A stretch of 64,000 nucleotides of DNA, from positions 3,936,071-4,000,070 of the forward strand of contig NC_059258.1 in the NCBI RefSeq assembly GCF_017591435.1. The letters run 5' to 3'. Positions 1 to 27,382 of this stretch are shown piece after piece; positions within the stretch are counted from its first letter, which is position 1; every line of letters begins with the position of its first letter. The position numbers were made by a program, and so were the translations under genes. The stretch is from Portunus trituberculatus (taxonomy: Eukaryota; Arthropoda; Malacostraca; Decapoda; Portunidae). A model generated the notes under the pieces. That model worked only from the letters and a program-made list of their open reading frames with translations. It was not told where the DNA came from and searched no databases.

Positions 1-2257
1 CAGTGGGTCAAAGAAGATACTAGGTTTGGAGGAGAGGAGCATCGTCAAGACTGGACTTGGTCTTTAGTACAGAGCCAATGGTCATTGAGGAGATGAGGGT
101 GGAGTGCCCTTTAGCAAAGAGTGATCATGCAGTTTTGGAGTTCAAGGTGATAGACGAAGAGAAATCTAGAAGAAATGAAGAATATAAAGTGGGAAGATGG
201 AATTATGCCAAGACAGATTTTGGAAACCTAAAGAAATTCTTTCAAGAGACAAATTGGATGAAATTCAAGAGTGCTAAGGAGCAAATGAAAAGTGGAAGGA
301 ATTTATAAAAATATACAAAGAAGGTGAGAAAAATTTGTACCAATAAGACAACATAGAAGTTGGAAAGCAGGACTGGTTTAACGATAGATGTGAAAAGGCT
401 AGAACAAGAAAAGAGGATGCATGGAAGAGGTGGAGAAGGAAAAGACGGATTAAGCAGTGGGAAAGTTACAAAAGAGCAAGAAATGAATATGTGTTGATTA
501 GAAGAGAAGAAAGAAAGAAACAAGAAAAGGATATAATTGATAAATGTAAAGACCAACCAAGGCTTTTTACAGACATGTGAACAACAACATCAAAAATAGA
601 GAAAGTATTGAAAGTTTAGAAGTAAATGGAGTATACAGTGAAGATCCCAGGAAATGGCAGAGGCTATGAATGGATGCTTTCGGAAGGTATTCACAAAGGA
701 GACTGCTTTTGACAAACCACTGGTAATGGAACAGAAAGGGATTATGAAGGAGTTTCAAGTAACTGTGGAGGAGATCAAGAACATGATGGGGAGTTTAGAA
801 GTGAGAAAAGCTGTGGGACCTGATGGGGTATCAGGATGGATTTTAAGAGAATGCAGGAGCAATTGGCAGAAAAAGTTTGTGAAGTAATTGATGCCTCATT
901 AAGGGAAGGTGTAGTGCCCCAAGACTGGAAAAGAGCTAACATTGTCCCAATCTATAAATCAGGTAACAAAGAGACCCATTGAACTATAGACCAGTGTCAC
1001 TTACAAGTGTGGTAGCTAAGATGTGTGAGAGGGTGGTGAAGACTAGATGGACAGACTTCTTGGAGAAAAATGACATACTTTGTGAGTGTCAATTTGGTTT
1101 TAGGAAAGGGCGTTCATGCACGACAAACCTGATATGTTACTATTCGAGGGTGATAGATGTAATACAGGAAAGAGATGGTTGGGCTGATGGAATATATCTG
1201 GATTTAAAAAAGGCCTTTGATAAGGTACCACACCAGAGACTGATCTGGAAACTTGAAATGGTAGGAGGAGTGCATGGCAGTTTACTAAAATGGATGGAAG
1301 ACTTTTGGTAGGAAGAGAAATGAGAACAATAATTAAGGACAGACCATCAGAATGGGGATTGGTGGAGAGTGGAGTTCCACAGGGATCAGTGTTGGCACCA
1401 GTAATGTTCGCAGTCTACATAAATGACATGGTGGATGGGGTGTCCAGTTATGTGAGCCTATTTGCAGGCGATGCAAAATTGTTAAGAAAAGTGAGATGTG
1501 ACAAAGATTGCGAACTACTCCAGGAAGACTTGGACAGAATATGGAAATGGAGCTGTACATGGCAAATGGAGTTCAACACGACAAAATGCAAGAAAATAGA
1601 GTTTGGCAAGAGTGAAAGAAGAATCAGGAGTATGTACAAGATAGGAAATGAAGACATAAAACCAGTCATGAAGAAAAAGACCTTGGGGTGACAATTACCA
1701 ATGACCTATCGCCAGAGAGACATATAAACAAAATAATTGGAGAAGTATTGAACTTATTGAGGAACATAAGAGTGGCGTTCGTATATCTAGATGAAGAAAT
1801 GATGAAGAAAATAATTACTGCAATGATAAGACCGAGGCTTGAATATGCAACAATACAGTGGGCTCGAACTTAAAGAAACACATAAGGAAACTAGAGAAAG
1901 TACAGAGGGCTGCAACGAAAATGGTGCCTGACTTAAGAGATTTGACTTATGAAGACAGACTGAAAAGAATGCAACTTCCAACCCTGGAAAACAGAAGAGA
2001 AAGGGAGACCTGATAGCAATATACAGAGTGATGATTGGCATGGAAAAAATGGATAGGGAAGATCTGTGTATGTGGAATGGAAGAATGTCGAGAGGGCATG
2101 GGAAAAAACTAAAATGGCCACTTATAGGAGAGATGTGAAAAATATAGCTTCCCTCATAGAAGGGTGGAAGCATGGAATAGTTTAGACGTGGAAGTGGTCA
2201 ACGCAAGGAATATTCATGATTTTAAGAAAAAGCTGGACATTAATAGATATGGAGTAA

Positions 2258-2261
<4 letters not shown>
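1..2261 (+). mobile_element. Degenerate non-LTR retrotransposon (LINE copy A), 5' end outside the window
   Basis: The stretch carries the tail of an endonuclease domain (about 57-300) followed by a broken reverse transcriptase in several frames (654-1870). Visible RT landmarks are NYRPVSLTSVV, QFGFRKGRSC, DLKKAFDKVPH, SGVPQGSVLAP and a decayed catalytic box (FAGDAKLL instead of F/YADD). The style is that of the CR1/L2 and Jockey group of LINEs. It ends at 'ggagtaaata' followed directly by a (CA)n tract, the 3' signature shared by the other copies in this window. Frameshifts and the lost catalytic Asp make it inactive. Confidence 0.85.
979..1873 (+). pseudogene. Reverse transcriptase remnant of LINE copy A
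   Basis: Two overlapping frames (979-1311 and 1290-1691) plus a third (1688-1873) together cover RT fingers, palm and thumb. At least two frameshifts separate them. The catalytic box reads FAGDAK, so one of the metal-binding aspartates is lost. This is a dead retrotransposon gene. Confidence 0.8.

Positions 2262-2311
<50 letters not shown>
2260..2311. repeat. (CA)n microsatellite at the LINE A 3' end
   Basis: About 26 perfect CA units directly follow the LINE 3' terminal 'gtaaatacac'. It probably grew from the element's own tail. Confidence 0.95.
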
Positions 2312-2313
<2 letters not shown>

Positions 2314-2411
2314 TAGCTCGGGACAACACGAGCATAGCTCTTTTCCCGTATGTTACAATTAGGTAAATACAATTAGGTAAATAAATACACACACACACAC
2401 ACACAAACACA
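2312..2411 (+). mobile_element. LINE 3'-end fragment
   Basis: The sequence has the same terminal structure as the other copies: a hydrophilic tail ending in two 'aattaggtaaata' units and then a short CA tract. No coding sequence remains. Confidence 0.5.
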
Positions 2412-3301
2412 CACTGGGGTAAACAGTTATATTAATTTATTTGCTGATGATGCAAAGCTGCTAAGAGTTATAAAAAAACCCAAGATGACTGTTTGCTGTT
2501 ACAGGAAGATATAAATAAAATCTATGAGTGGAACAAGAAGTGGAAATTGGAGTTCAATGCCAATAAATGTCACATTATGGAACTAGGAAAAAGCAAAAGA
2601 AGATTGGTATGGAACTATTTGATGGGAGAGGAACAAATAATGAAGACTAAAGAGGAAAAAGATCTGGGAGTGATTATACAGGAAAATTTGAACCACGAAA
2701 AACACATAAGCAAGATATTTGGATTATCATATAAAATGTTGACTAATATAAGAGTGGCATTTCAATTCATGTACAAAGATATGATGAAAAAAATCATCAC
2801 AAGCATGATAGGTCCATAGTTGGAATATGCAGCTGTGGTGTGGTCTCCGAGCTCTAGAAAAGATATAAGAAGATTAGAACGGATACAGAAGATTGCTACA
2901 AAGATGGTGACAGAACTAAAGGACTTAATATATGAAGAACGGCAGAAGGAAATGGGACTACCAACCTTACAAGATAGAAGAGAAGAAGGAGACCCAATAA
3001 CAATGTACAATATAGTCAATGGCATTGAAAAGATAAACAAGGAAGACCTGGTGCTATTGACAGAAAAAGATAAAAAGCCAAGAAGTCATGTAAAGAACAT
3101 CAGGATGAGGCAGTGTGTGAAGGATATTGGAAAATAGTTTTCCACACAGAATGGTGGGGAAGTGGAATGCATTGAATACTGAAGTTGCTACAACACACAA
3201 TTGGATAAATGGAGATATAGAGACAGGACACTATGAGCCCCGCTCAAATCCTGTAAAATACAACTAAATAAATACAAACACACACACACACACACACACA
3301 C
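2412..3301 (+). mobile_element. 5'-truncated LINE (copy B) ending against VWA5A exon 10
   Basis: It begins at the RT catalytic region (LFADDAKLL is intact here) and continues through the thumb and C-terminal region in two frames (2493-2819 and 2820-3137), with an internal stop at 2817-2819. The 3' end 'gacaggacactatgagcccc' is shared with copy C at about 8670, followed by an 'aaataaatacaaacac' tail and (CA)n up to 3301. The CA tail touches the last base of VWA5A exon 10 on the opposite strand. Confidence 0.85.
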
Positions 3302-19168
<15,867 letters not shown>

Positions 19169-19189
19169 GTTGCTGGTGCTAATAACTTG

Positions 19190-19468
19190 CTACGGAGAGG
19201 AACACAACATAAATAGTAAGACGTTCGTTTTCTACATAATGTGCTATTAAACTAGATGATATACTCTGCTACAGAAATATGCATCTTAAAAACGTTGAGG
19301 GATTAAAGGAAGACAAGGCTGACACTGCATGGGAGTGGGAACGACAAATTCGGAGCTTAAATAATTGGTGTTAGCCACTAGATAACAACTTTGCCGATTA
19401 TAATAAGAATGAGTGATAATTAAGTTTAGCATTTCTTATTCATATATTCATATTCAACACTTGAATGT

Positions 19469-19510
<42 letters not shown>

Positions 19511-19635
19511 TTCCATTGTGTAAGTATAGTGTGTGTGTAATAATAACAGTACCAACATAGACAATAATGATTATGATAGTAGTAATAATAATAATAATAA
19601 TCGGTTTGTTAAAATTGCAGTATGTAGACAACATA
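19190..19635. other. Upstream of VWA5A first coding exon, no gene
   Basis: The only clear feature is a (CA)n tract at 19471-19507 and short (ATA)n. A non-coding 5' exon and promoter for VWA5A should lie here or further right, but none can be picked with confidence. Confidence 0.5.
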
Positions 19636-20835
19636 CTACTATACATTTCAGCGGTGGACAAACGGTGTTTTTTGCAGATATCTCCTAAACGAATCGTTGG
19701 ATGACTATGATATTTCAACACGCTACCCTGAACATTTGTTCGTAATTTATGGTTAACATACCACAGTGCTATATGTGTTACATGAGGAGTTTACTGAGTG
19801 ATATTACGCCTAATCCAGTCATCATATCAAGGGTGTTATACAGAATCGGACGCGTGTGGGGTACTCGTCTAACCCCTCCACCACCACCACCACCCTGAAG
19901 AACCCCCAGACCACTCCTTCTCTACCCCAGTATCGCATGACCCTCTTCCCCCCCTATTCACACCATCAGCCTTTGATTTTTTTTCCCTATTGTAATTACA
20001 TGTGTATAGGTATAATAGTTACATACGTCAGTATGTACATACATATCATACATTAATGATATTATTTAATACAATTGCTGGTATATGTGGACATGAAAAC
20101 CAGAGTGGGTCAAACGACCGTGAAAGCAATAGCTAATTCAGCTGTTAATGGCCGTATAGCTGGATAATAAGCAACGTATCTAACAACAAAATAATATATA
20201 TAAACTGGACCACTTTTTATGATCAATAGGTAGACAGTACGTAATAAAAGTATCAACTTTTCCTAACAGTAGAAGGTCCAGGTCACAGGTAATTCCAGCT
20301 CATCATGTTCACATGGTTGACCATAACGACTGCAAACATGGCTCTTCTATATACTACACGTAAACGTGCTGTTGTACAGTAATTATCAACGTGAACCACT
20401 TCTTACCTTCATGAAATTGTACCATACTCGTTAATAATCATATCTATACATACACACTTACAGAATATTATAATGTATAAATACAGTGGTGGGAGAAGTA
20501 GGGAGGGACACAGGAGTGAGGGAGGCGAGGAGCTAGGGAGAGGAGAGGAGGGATAAAGAGGGGGAGAACTTCCGAGACCGGGGAGACGTAGCAGTGGTTT
20601 GGGTGGGTGTGTGTCGGGGAGGGCCACACTTTCATTCGAATGCGTCAACATGACTCGTCGGCTTTATTTTTCACGAGTAAACTCCTCACATAACACATAT
20701 AGCACTGTGGTATGTTAACCATAAATTACGAACAGATGTTGAAGGCAGTGTGTTGAAATATCATACTCATCCAACGATTCGTTTAGGAGATATCTGCAAA
20801 AAACACCGTTTGTCCACCGCTGAAATGTATAGTAG
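19636..20835. mobile_element. Probable DNA transposon remnant with about 160-bp terminal inverted repeats
   Basis: The segment 19636-19794 is the near-perfect reverse complement of 20676-20835; shared blocks include 'cagcggtggacaaacggtg' and 'ggttaacataccacagtgct'. The ends face outward and enclose about 880 bp of unrelated sequence with no transposase. The superfamily is not assignable; a clean target duplication is not visible. Confidence 0.65.
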
Positions 20836-21786
20836 GTAAAAATGTACGTAGAAGATGCGCGATCGTCAGTTCGTGCTTGCTGTGTGTGTGTGTGTGTGTG
20901 TGTGTCAGTCAACAGGTGAACACTGAACAGAATTCATGGCAATACAAAGTAAATGGTTAATGAGTGTAGTAGAATACATTGTATGTTTCTGTTTGTCAGT
21001 CTGTGTCAGTCTTAGTCCGCGTGTCTTTTATGGCAGTGTGTATGCATCTCAGCTGCCAGTCACTGTCAGTCTGTAAGTCGTCCGTATGTCTCTTAATTCG
21101 TATGTCTATGTCAGTCTGTGTTTGCATGTACGTCTAAAAGTCTGTCACTACCCTTGGTCACTACGCAGCAATGTGTCAGCTCACTCACTCCAACGTCCTT
21201 TTCCGAACACTCTCAACCCACGAGTGACGACCGTCGAAGATAAGGGAACGCCCTCCTGCTGCGTGCAACGCCACGCGCAATAGATACCTGTGTTATTTAT
21301 CAACACACACAGTTCTGCCACATTTCCATACTCACACCTTTTTCCTTGCACACGTAAACTAAGACAAGGTATCAATTAACTCTATAATCGAGTATTACAA
21401 TTGGTGCATGGGTGTCTATGGTTATCTATGGCTGGTGTATTTTAATAGTTTGCATGTGCGCTAACTAGCATATCTGAACACGTTCAGGGGAGTGTTGCCA
21501 TGCGGGGAAATTTTGTGATGCATTTCCTAGAAGTGAAACGTGAGATGGTGCAATGAAGGAAATTGTTTATGTTATCACTTCTCACTCGCTCTTCTTGCTG
21601 TGTATGTGTGTAAAGGTCTCTGGCCGGGTCGCTGCCTCGCGTGCTAAAATAATAGATATATGAAGGAAGGAAACGGAAAATTAAGTGGGAAAAAGATCGA
21701 GACGACTATTCTGAAACATTCCTGGGTGTGTGTGCAATAGATAATAATATGATGATAATGATGATGATGATGATAATAATAATAAT

Positions 21787-21835
<49 letters not shown>

Positions 21836-22389
21836 TACGTTTTATTCTGATTGTAGTACATACATACAATGGGAGAAAAAAGTGTGGGGAGGCCTACTAG
21901 CTAGCTATAGCCTCCCTCGCTAGCTTAATGGTTATAATCGCTCCATTATTCGCACCATGGTGTGGTATTGGTCCATGCGTGGTGCCCTCAAGGACATGAT
22001 CTTGTTGTCCTGTGGTAAGGACCGGGCGAGGTGAGTCAGGGGAAAGCAGGTGGCGTAAACCTGGGTGATGCAGCCGTCCCTTCTCCAGTTTCTCCCAGAG
22101 CTTCTCGATGTTTAGTAGACAGCTTGGGCAGAATACTGCTGGTCAGGGCGTCATCATAGTTGGTGTAGGTAGAGCCGAGGATGACCCCGCATGCCGTCTT
22201 TTGCACATTTTCCATCCAGCTACTGCTGCTGTTGAGTGGAGCTTAGAGAAGATCGATCACGCTGGGAGGTATACATGAGTCTGGGGAGGTGTGTGTGTAA
22301 ATAATGTAATATATATGTACGTAATGTATAAATGTATATATGTATGTAATATAATGTAATGTAATGTAATGTATGTGTATTTATCTTAG
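20836..22389. other. Intergenic, no gene seen
   Basis: Contains (GT)n at 20881-20904, an (ATA)n array at 21774-21835, and a low-complexity taatgtaatg stretch at 22290-22376. One promoter for VWA5A could lie here, but no strong signal is visible. Confidence 0.5.
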
Positions 22390-22804
22390 TTGTGTACAGG
22401 GTTCGAGCTGGGCTCAGTGTGTGCGAGTGTGTGTGTTTACCTATAGTTGTAGTTTTATAGGGCCTTTATGCTTTATGCTCGTGTGGCCCCGTCTCCATAT
22501 CTACACTTATCCAATCTTACTTTAAAAGTATGCACACTCGTTGCAGGCACTACTTCTTCATTCAAACTGTTCCACGTCTTAATACATCTTTGCGGTAAAC
22601 TATACTTTTTAATATCTCTTACACATCTTCCCTTCCTCAGTTTCTTACTATGCGATCTTGTGCTTCGACTGGCATATTCTTTTCTCAGGATCAGATACTC
22701 ATTGTTCACTTGGTCCATTCTGTTGATCAATTTATAAACTTGTATGAGATCCCCTCTTTCCCTTCTCTGCTCCAATGTTGGAAGATCCATAGCCTTTAGT
22801 CTCT
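22390..22804 (-). mobile_element. LINE F, 3' part (left of the BEL/Pao insertion)
   Basis: The minus-strand frame from 22823 to 22473 reads AMDLPTLEQRRERGDLIQVY and VRDIKKYSLPQRCIKTWNSL, the C-terminal region of LINE ORF2 as in copies A-C. It ends with a 'tataggtaaacacacacac' tail. The 5' part lies at 27383-28200; the interruption is the LTR element. Confidence 0.8.
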
Positions 22805-22808
22805 CCTG

Positions 22809-23512
22809 TGTTGCCGCTACCACCAGAGAGAGAGAGAGAGAGAGAGAGAGGAGGAAGAGAGCAGAAGAGCCATGTTTTGGTTTAAGAAATGCTGATGTAG
22901 GGCCTAAGCGAAGAAAGACGCCTTATACAAATGGCCAGCATCGGTGACCTATGACCTCATATGTAGGGAGACTGGGTGTCACAGTGAGGCCCGCAGGAGA
23001 ATACAGCACAGGTCCGAAGGAGGAGGACGTGTTGTTGAAGGTCTCGTGTGCAGAGAAGTTTACCACCGCTTAAGTTTACCAGGACACCCCAGACCCGTAA
23101 CACGTAAGTGAAAGTGCTTTGAAGTTAGTGATACTTATTGGTGCACTTCAGAATATTAATAATATCTGTGACACATTTGATATGTGCTCAGGACAGTCAG
23201 AGGCTGTGAACGAGTGCCTTTACGTAATATATATGTATTAAAGATGTACTGTTGTTTTGCTATTATTATGATGCTCATCTTCGGATGGTGAAGAGCAAGA
23301 GAGATGAGTTCGACCTTCATCAAGTGAAGGGCTCTTTCTCTCTTGCTCATTTCACTGGAGGGCGTGAGTATTGCTATTTACTGAAATTACCGATGTTAAG
23401 GTGAATGTTTGTTTCTAGGTTTCGACCAAATATACCAATTGCGTCGACGTGAGGGTCTCATTATCCTGATCATCATCATCATCATCATCTACCGCCTCCT
23501 GCGGCGGTAACA
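22809..23512 (+). repeat. 5' LTR of the BEL/Pao element
   Basis: TG...CA bounded, 704 bp. It contains a (GA)n stretch at 22829-22850 and a (CAT)n stretch near its end. It differs from the 3' LTR by only a few substitutions and repeat-length changes, so the insertion is young. Confidence 0.9.
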
Positions 23513-23969
23513 GTCGAAACGTGGGGCAACCAGAAGCGAGTGGACAGCAGAGGCGCGACCGACGGGGCTGGCCTTCTCTTTGACCCCAGGAGTGGCGGGC
23601 GGGGCAGAGCGGAGCGTGGGACGGCGGCCAGACAAGTGCGTGCGCTCGTACGTGTGTCCCTGCTGCGGGGACCGCTGGCGACCCAGCAGGACGACCGCAA
23701 CGGAGCGCCGTCGCCCAGCAAAGGACCGGAGAGGAGTGGGACGGTTGCCACGTCGTGCCAGACGTGAGTGCCCGTCCAGGTGCCATCTTATTCCCCGCCG
23801 TAAGTCTCTCTCTCTCTCTCAACTGGTAAGTGTTAGAGCTCTCTTTCTCGTTCCCCGTCAGTTCTCTCTCTCCCTCGAAGTGGTAGACGTGTTGTGTTGT
23901 AGTGGGCTCGCGTGTCGAGGCGTACTGCCACGAAGGTGCTGGTCGCAGGCACGTGAGGGCGTGGCACAA

Positions 23970-24232
23970 GTTCGGTGAGCACACGAGAGTGTGTAGCGCT
24001 CGGCAAGCACGCGGGTGTGCTTCGGACTCGGCAGGCGCGCGAAGGCGTGCTACGGACTCGGCAGGCGCACAAGGGTGTGCTACAGACTCAGAAGGCACAC
24101 GAAGGTGTGCTACAGACTCAGCAGGCACACGAGGGTGTGCTACGGACTAAGCAGGCACACGAGGGTGTGCTACGGACTCAGCAGGCACACGAGAGTGTGC
24201 TACGGACTTGAAAGCACACGAGGGTATCACGG
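23970..24232 (+). repeat. 30-bp minisatellite in the BEL/Pao leader
   Basis: Eight or so copies of a unit resembling 'ggcacacgagggtgtgctac' plus 'ggactcagca' lie between the 5' LTR and the Gag start. Copies near the centre are almost identical, and those at the left edge are more diverged. All three frames stay open over much of it, but there is no reason to think it is translated. Confidence 0.9.
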
Positions 24233-24286
24233 AGAGGATCGACTACCTAAGCCCACGAGAGGCACCATCGTCGTGTCCTAACGGAG

Positions 24287-25183
24287 ATGGCAGAGAATAA
24301 AGCAGAAGCAAGCAGCCCACCGAGTAGTGAGGAACTACCCAGTCCTCCTGCAGTAGAGTGGCAACGAGAGACGAGCCCCAGTGTGGCAGAGAGAACGAGC
24401 TCCCGAAGGCAAATTTGGCCAGAACAGCGGAGTGACCAAATGAAGGAAATGTATGACCATCTCATGAGTACACTGCAAGGCGTGCACCGAGAATTAGCTG
24501 CGCTCTATGCTCCAGAAGCAACAGGAAGAGATCACGCAACACAGATGTCGCTGAAGCAGAACGTCAGCCACGCCATGGCGTCTGAATCGCCACTGACACA
24601 AAGGGGAGACTCATCCCGGTTCGAGACGCAAGGACAGACGCCCAACCAGGGGGAGGGCGACGGGAGAAGGAACGAGCTCACTGCACCAAATGGAAGCGTC
24701 AACTTGGGAGCTCGGGAGCCCACAACGGAGGCATCAACAAGTGGAAACTGGATGAAAGAAATGACCACAATCATGCAGTTCAACCAGAGGCCTGTGCCCA
24801 CCTTTAAAGAAGGGACGTGCGTCGAGTATTGGACATTCAAGGACAATTTTGAGAAACACGTTCGGTCGGGCAACATAACAGATTCGCGGAAATTGGAATT
24901 GCTCATCTCAGCATACTCTGGCTCGGCTAAACAAGATCTTCATGGGTGCAACCGGTATGCAGATCCTACGGAGGGATACCAGCAGGCCTGGTTGATACTG
25001 AATGACAGGCATGGAAATCAGCGAAAGTACATTCAATTCTTAGTGAGGGAGGTCATGTACGGCCCAAACCTGAGCTTAGAAGACATGGAAGGAGTTCCAA
25101 GCGATAACCCAGAGGTGAAAAAGGAAACTGGAACCCTGATGACATCCGCTACCCAGAAGGAAGAAACCCTAGACAAACTGTGA
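24287..25183 (+). pseudogene. Gag-like protein of the BEL/Pao element (DUF1759-like)
   Basis: The frame opens at ATG 24287 and runs 298 codons. The N-terminal half is hydrophilic. The C-terminal half has PVPTFKEGTCVEYWTFKDNF and SRKLELLISAYSG, the pattern of the BEL/Pao Gag domain (DUF1759). It stops at TGA 25181-25183, but the same frame continues after this stop into the end of the RNase H region and the integrase. Gag and integrase were therefore probably one polyprotein frame, now joined across an internal deletion and broken by a single stop. Confidence 0.8.
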
Positions 25184-25202
25184 AACAGATACTCCTCATG
25201 GT

Positions 25203-26673
25203 ATCGACTACTGAAAGGGACTACATGGCTGAGGAGGTTCATAACGTGGCGGGGCAACAAGGAAAGGGGCTCCCGACAAGAGAAATTTCTGTCAACAGAG
25301 GAAATGGAAGCAACGAGGTATGCAGTACTGAAGTGTGTGCAACGAAGATACTTTCCTGAAGAACTGAAAGCGCTACAACGAGGACAGCAGCTGAGAAAGA
25401 GCTCGATAAGACAGCTGGAGCCCTTTCTAGACGCGGAAGGCTTGATCAGGGTAGGCGGCCGGTTGAGGAGAGCTGCTCTTCAGCAAGATCGAATGAATCC
25501 CATCCTCTTACCCAAAGAAAGTAAGATCACGGAACTCATAGTGAGGGAAACACATGAAGACAAGGCCGGACACTTGGGAAGGGAATACACGCTCGCTAGA
25601 ATACGCGAGACCTACTGGATCCCGAACTGCCGTAGAGTGCTGGACCGACTATTACGCACTTGCGTAATCTGCCGGCGTAACAATTGGAAGCCTAATAAGG
25701 GACGACCAGCTGACTTACCAGAAGTCCAGGTGAAGTCAGGCGCACCGGCATTCACATACGCTGGAGTCGATTGTTTCGGTCCATTTATGGTAAAGCAAGG
25801 GGAGGGCCCGGGTAAAAAAGATGGGGCTGCATCTTTGTCTGCCTGACTATCAGGGCCGTTCACCTGGAAGTTCTTGCAACACTTAGTACTGACTCATTTA
25901 TTGCAGCCCTTATGAGATTCGCAGCTCGAAGAGGACTGCCGAAACACATCCGTTCGGACAATGGGACCAACATGATCGGCGCATGCCGAGAACTACGTGA
26001 CGCAGTCATCAGTTGGAGTAAGGATGATAAAGTTAGAAAGACACTCTTGGTGAACCAGATAGAGTGGCAATTCAACCCTCCAAGAGCTTCACAAATGGGC
26101 GGCGTGTGGGAACGACAAATCCGCACCGTGAAAAGGGTTATGCAGGCGATAGTAGGCTCTCAACTGATGGATGATGAGCGTCTTCATACTCTACTCTGCG
26201 AAGTAGAAACGGTCATCAATGGTAGACCACTCACCCCTTCATCGAACGACCCCAATGATCTTGAAGCACTAACGCCTCGTCACCTCTTGAGAATGAACTC
26301 TAACAGCTTCCCCACTGAAGACAAACCGACGTTGGGAGACACGTATCGGAGGCGATGGAAACACGCTCAGTATATGGCAGACCAATTCTGGAAGAGGTGG
26401 ACTCGAGAATACCTCCCCACCCTGAGGAAACGGCAAGGAACATTCAAATCAGGACACAACCTCCAGCGAGGAGACATGGTCATCATTGCTGAACCGTCTC
26501 TACCACGAAACAAGTGGTTGTTAGGATTGGTTATAGAAGCCATGCCGAGTGAAGATGGTGAGGTTCGCAAGGTGAGGGTGAAAACGAAGAGCTCAACACT
26601 TATTCGCCCGGTTACGAAGCTGTGTTGGCTAGAAGGAGTTGGAGATGAAAAATTAGGGCTTAGTTTCGAGTGA
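25203..26673 (+). pseudogene. Integrase of the BEL/Pao element, frameshifted
   Basis: The segment 25203-25300 matches the end of RNase H (YRLLKGTTWLRRFI). Then comes an integrase zinc-binding domain (HEDKAGHLGREYTLARIRE and CVICRR, an H2C2 arrangement) and a catalytic core: YAGVDCFGPF, then SDNGTNMIGACRELRD, with W-QFNPPRASQMGGVWER supplying the glutamate region. A frameshift in the A-run near 25815-25820 splits the core between the two open frames (25304-25846 and 25912-26673). The C-terminal tail carries a chromatin-like domain (GDMVIIAE, LIRPVTKLCWLEG) typical of BEL/Pao. Confidence 0.85.
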
Positions 26674-26689
26674 AACTCGACAGGGGGAG

Positions 26690-26702
26690 TGTTGCCGCTA
26701 CC

Positions 26703-26738
<36 letters not shown>

Positions 26739-27378
26739 AGAAGAGCCATGTTTTGGTTTAAGAAATGCTGATGTAGGGCCTAAGCGAAGAAAGACGCCTT
26801 ATACAAATGGCCAGCATCGGTGACCTATGACCTCATATGTAGGGAGACTGGGTGTCACAGTGAGGCCCGCAGGGAGAATACAGCACAGGTCCGAAGGAGG
26901 AGGACGTGTTGTTGAAGGTCTCGTGTGCAGAGAAGTTTACCACCGCTTAAGTTTACCAGGACACCCCAGACCCGTAACACGTAAGTGAAAGTGCTTTGAA
27001 GTTAGTGATACTTATTGGTGCACTTCAGAATATTAATAATATCTGTGACACATTTGATATGTGCTCGGGACAGTCAGAGGCTGTGAACGAGTGCCTTTAC
27101 GTAATATATATGTATTAAAGATGTTCTGTTGTTTTGCTATTATTATGATGCTCATCTTCGGATGGTGAAGAGCAAGAGAGAGATGAGTTCGACCTTCATC
27201 AAGTGAAGGGCTCTTCTCTCTTGCTCATTTCACTGGAGGGACGTGAGTATTGCTATTTACTGAAATTACCGATGTTAAGGTGAATGTGTGTTTCTAGGTT
27301 TCGACCAAATATACCAATTGCGTTGATTATCCTGATCATCATCATCTTCATCATCTACCGCCTCCTGCGGCGGTAACA
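26690..27378 (+). repeat. 3' LTR of the BEL/Pao element
   Basis: 689 bp, TG...CA bounded, preceded by the polypurine tract. It is nearly identical to the 5' LTR. Confidence 0.9.
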
Positions 27379-27382
27379 CCTG

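Larger units (their letters stand above)
22809..27378 (+). mobile_element. BEL/Pao LTR retrotransposon, deletion derivative (4570 bp)
   Basis: The LTRs at 22809-23512 and 26690-27378 begin TGTTGCCGC and end GGCGGTAACA. The target duplication CCTG occurs at 22805-22808 and 27379-27382. A polypurine tract (acagggggag) precedes the 3' LTR. Between the LTRs are a long leader with a 30-bp minisatellite, a Gag-like ORF and an integrase; protease, reverse transcriptase and RNase H are almost all missing. The integrase type and Gag (DUF1759-like) place it in BEL/Pao. It is inserted into minus-strand LINE F. Confidence 0.9.

Noticed and set aside
21895..21960. tRNA-like stretch (ctagcttaatggttataatc)
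   Set aside because: It resembles an A box but no cloverleaf or B box can be formed from the surrounding bases.
23415..24128. 237-residue minus-strand frame and several plus-strand frames
   Set aside because: They run over the LTR end and the 30-bp minisatellite, whose period is a multiple of three and so keeps frames open by chance.
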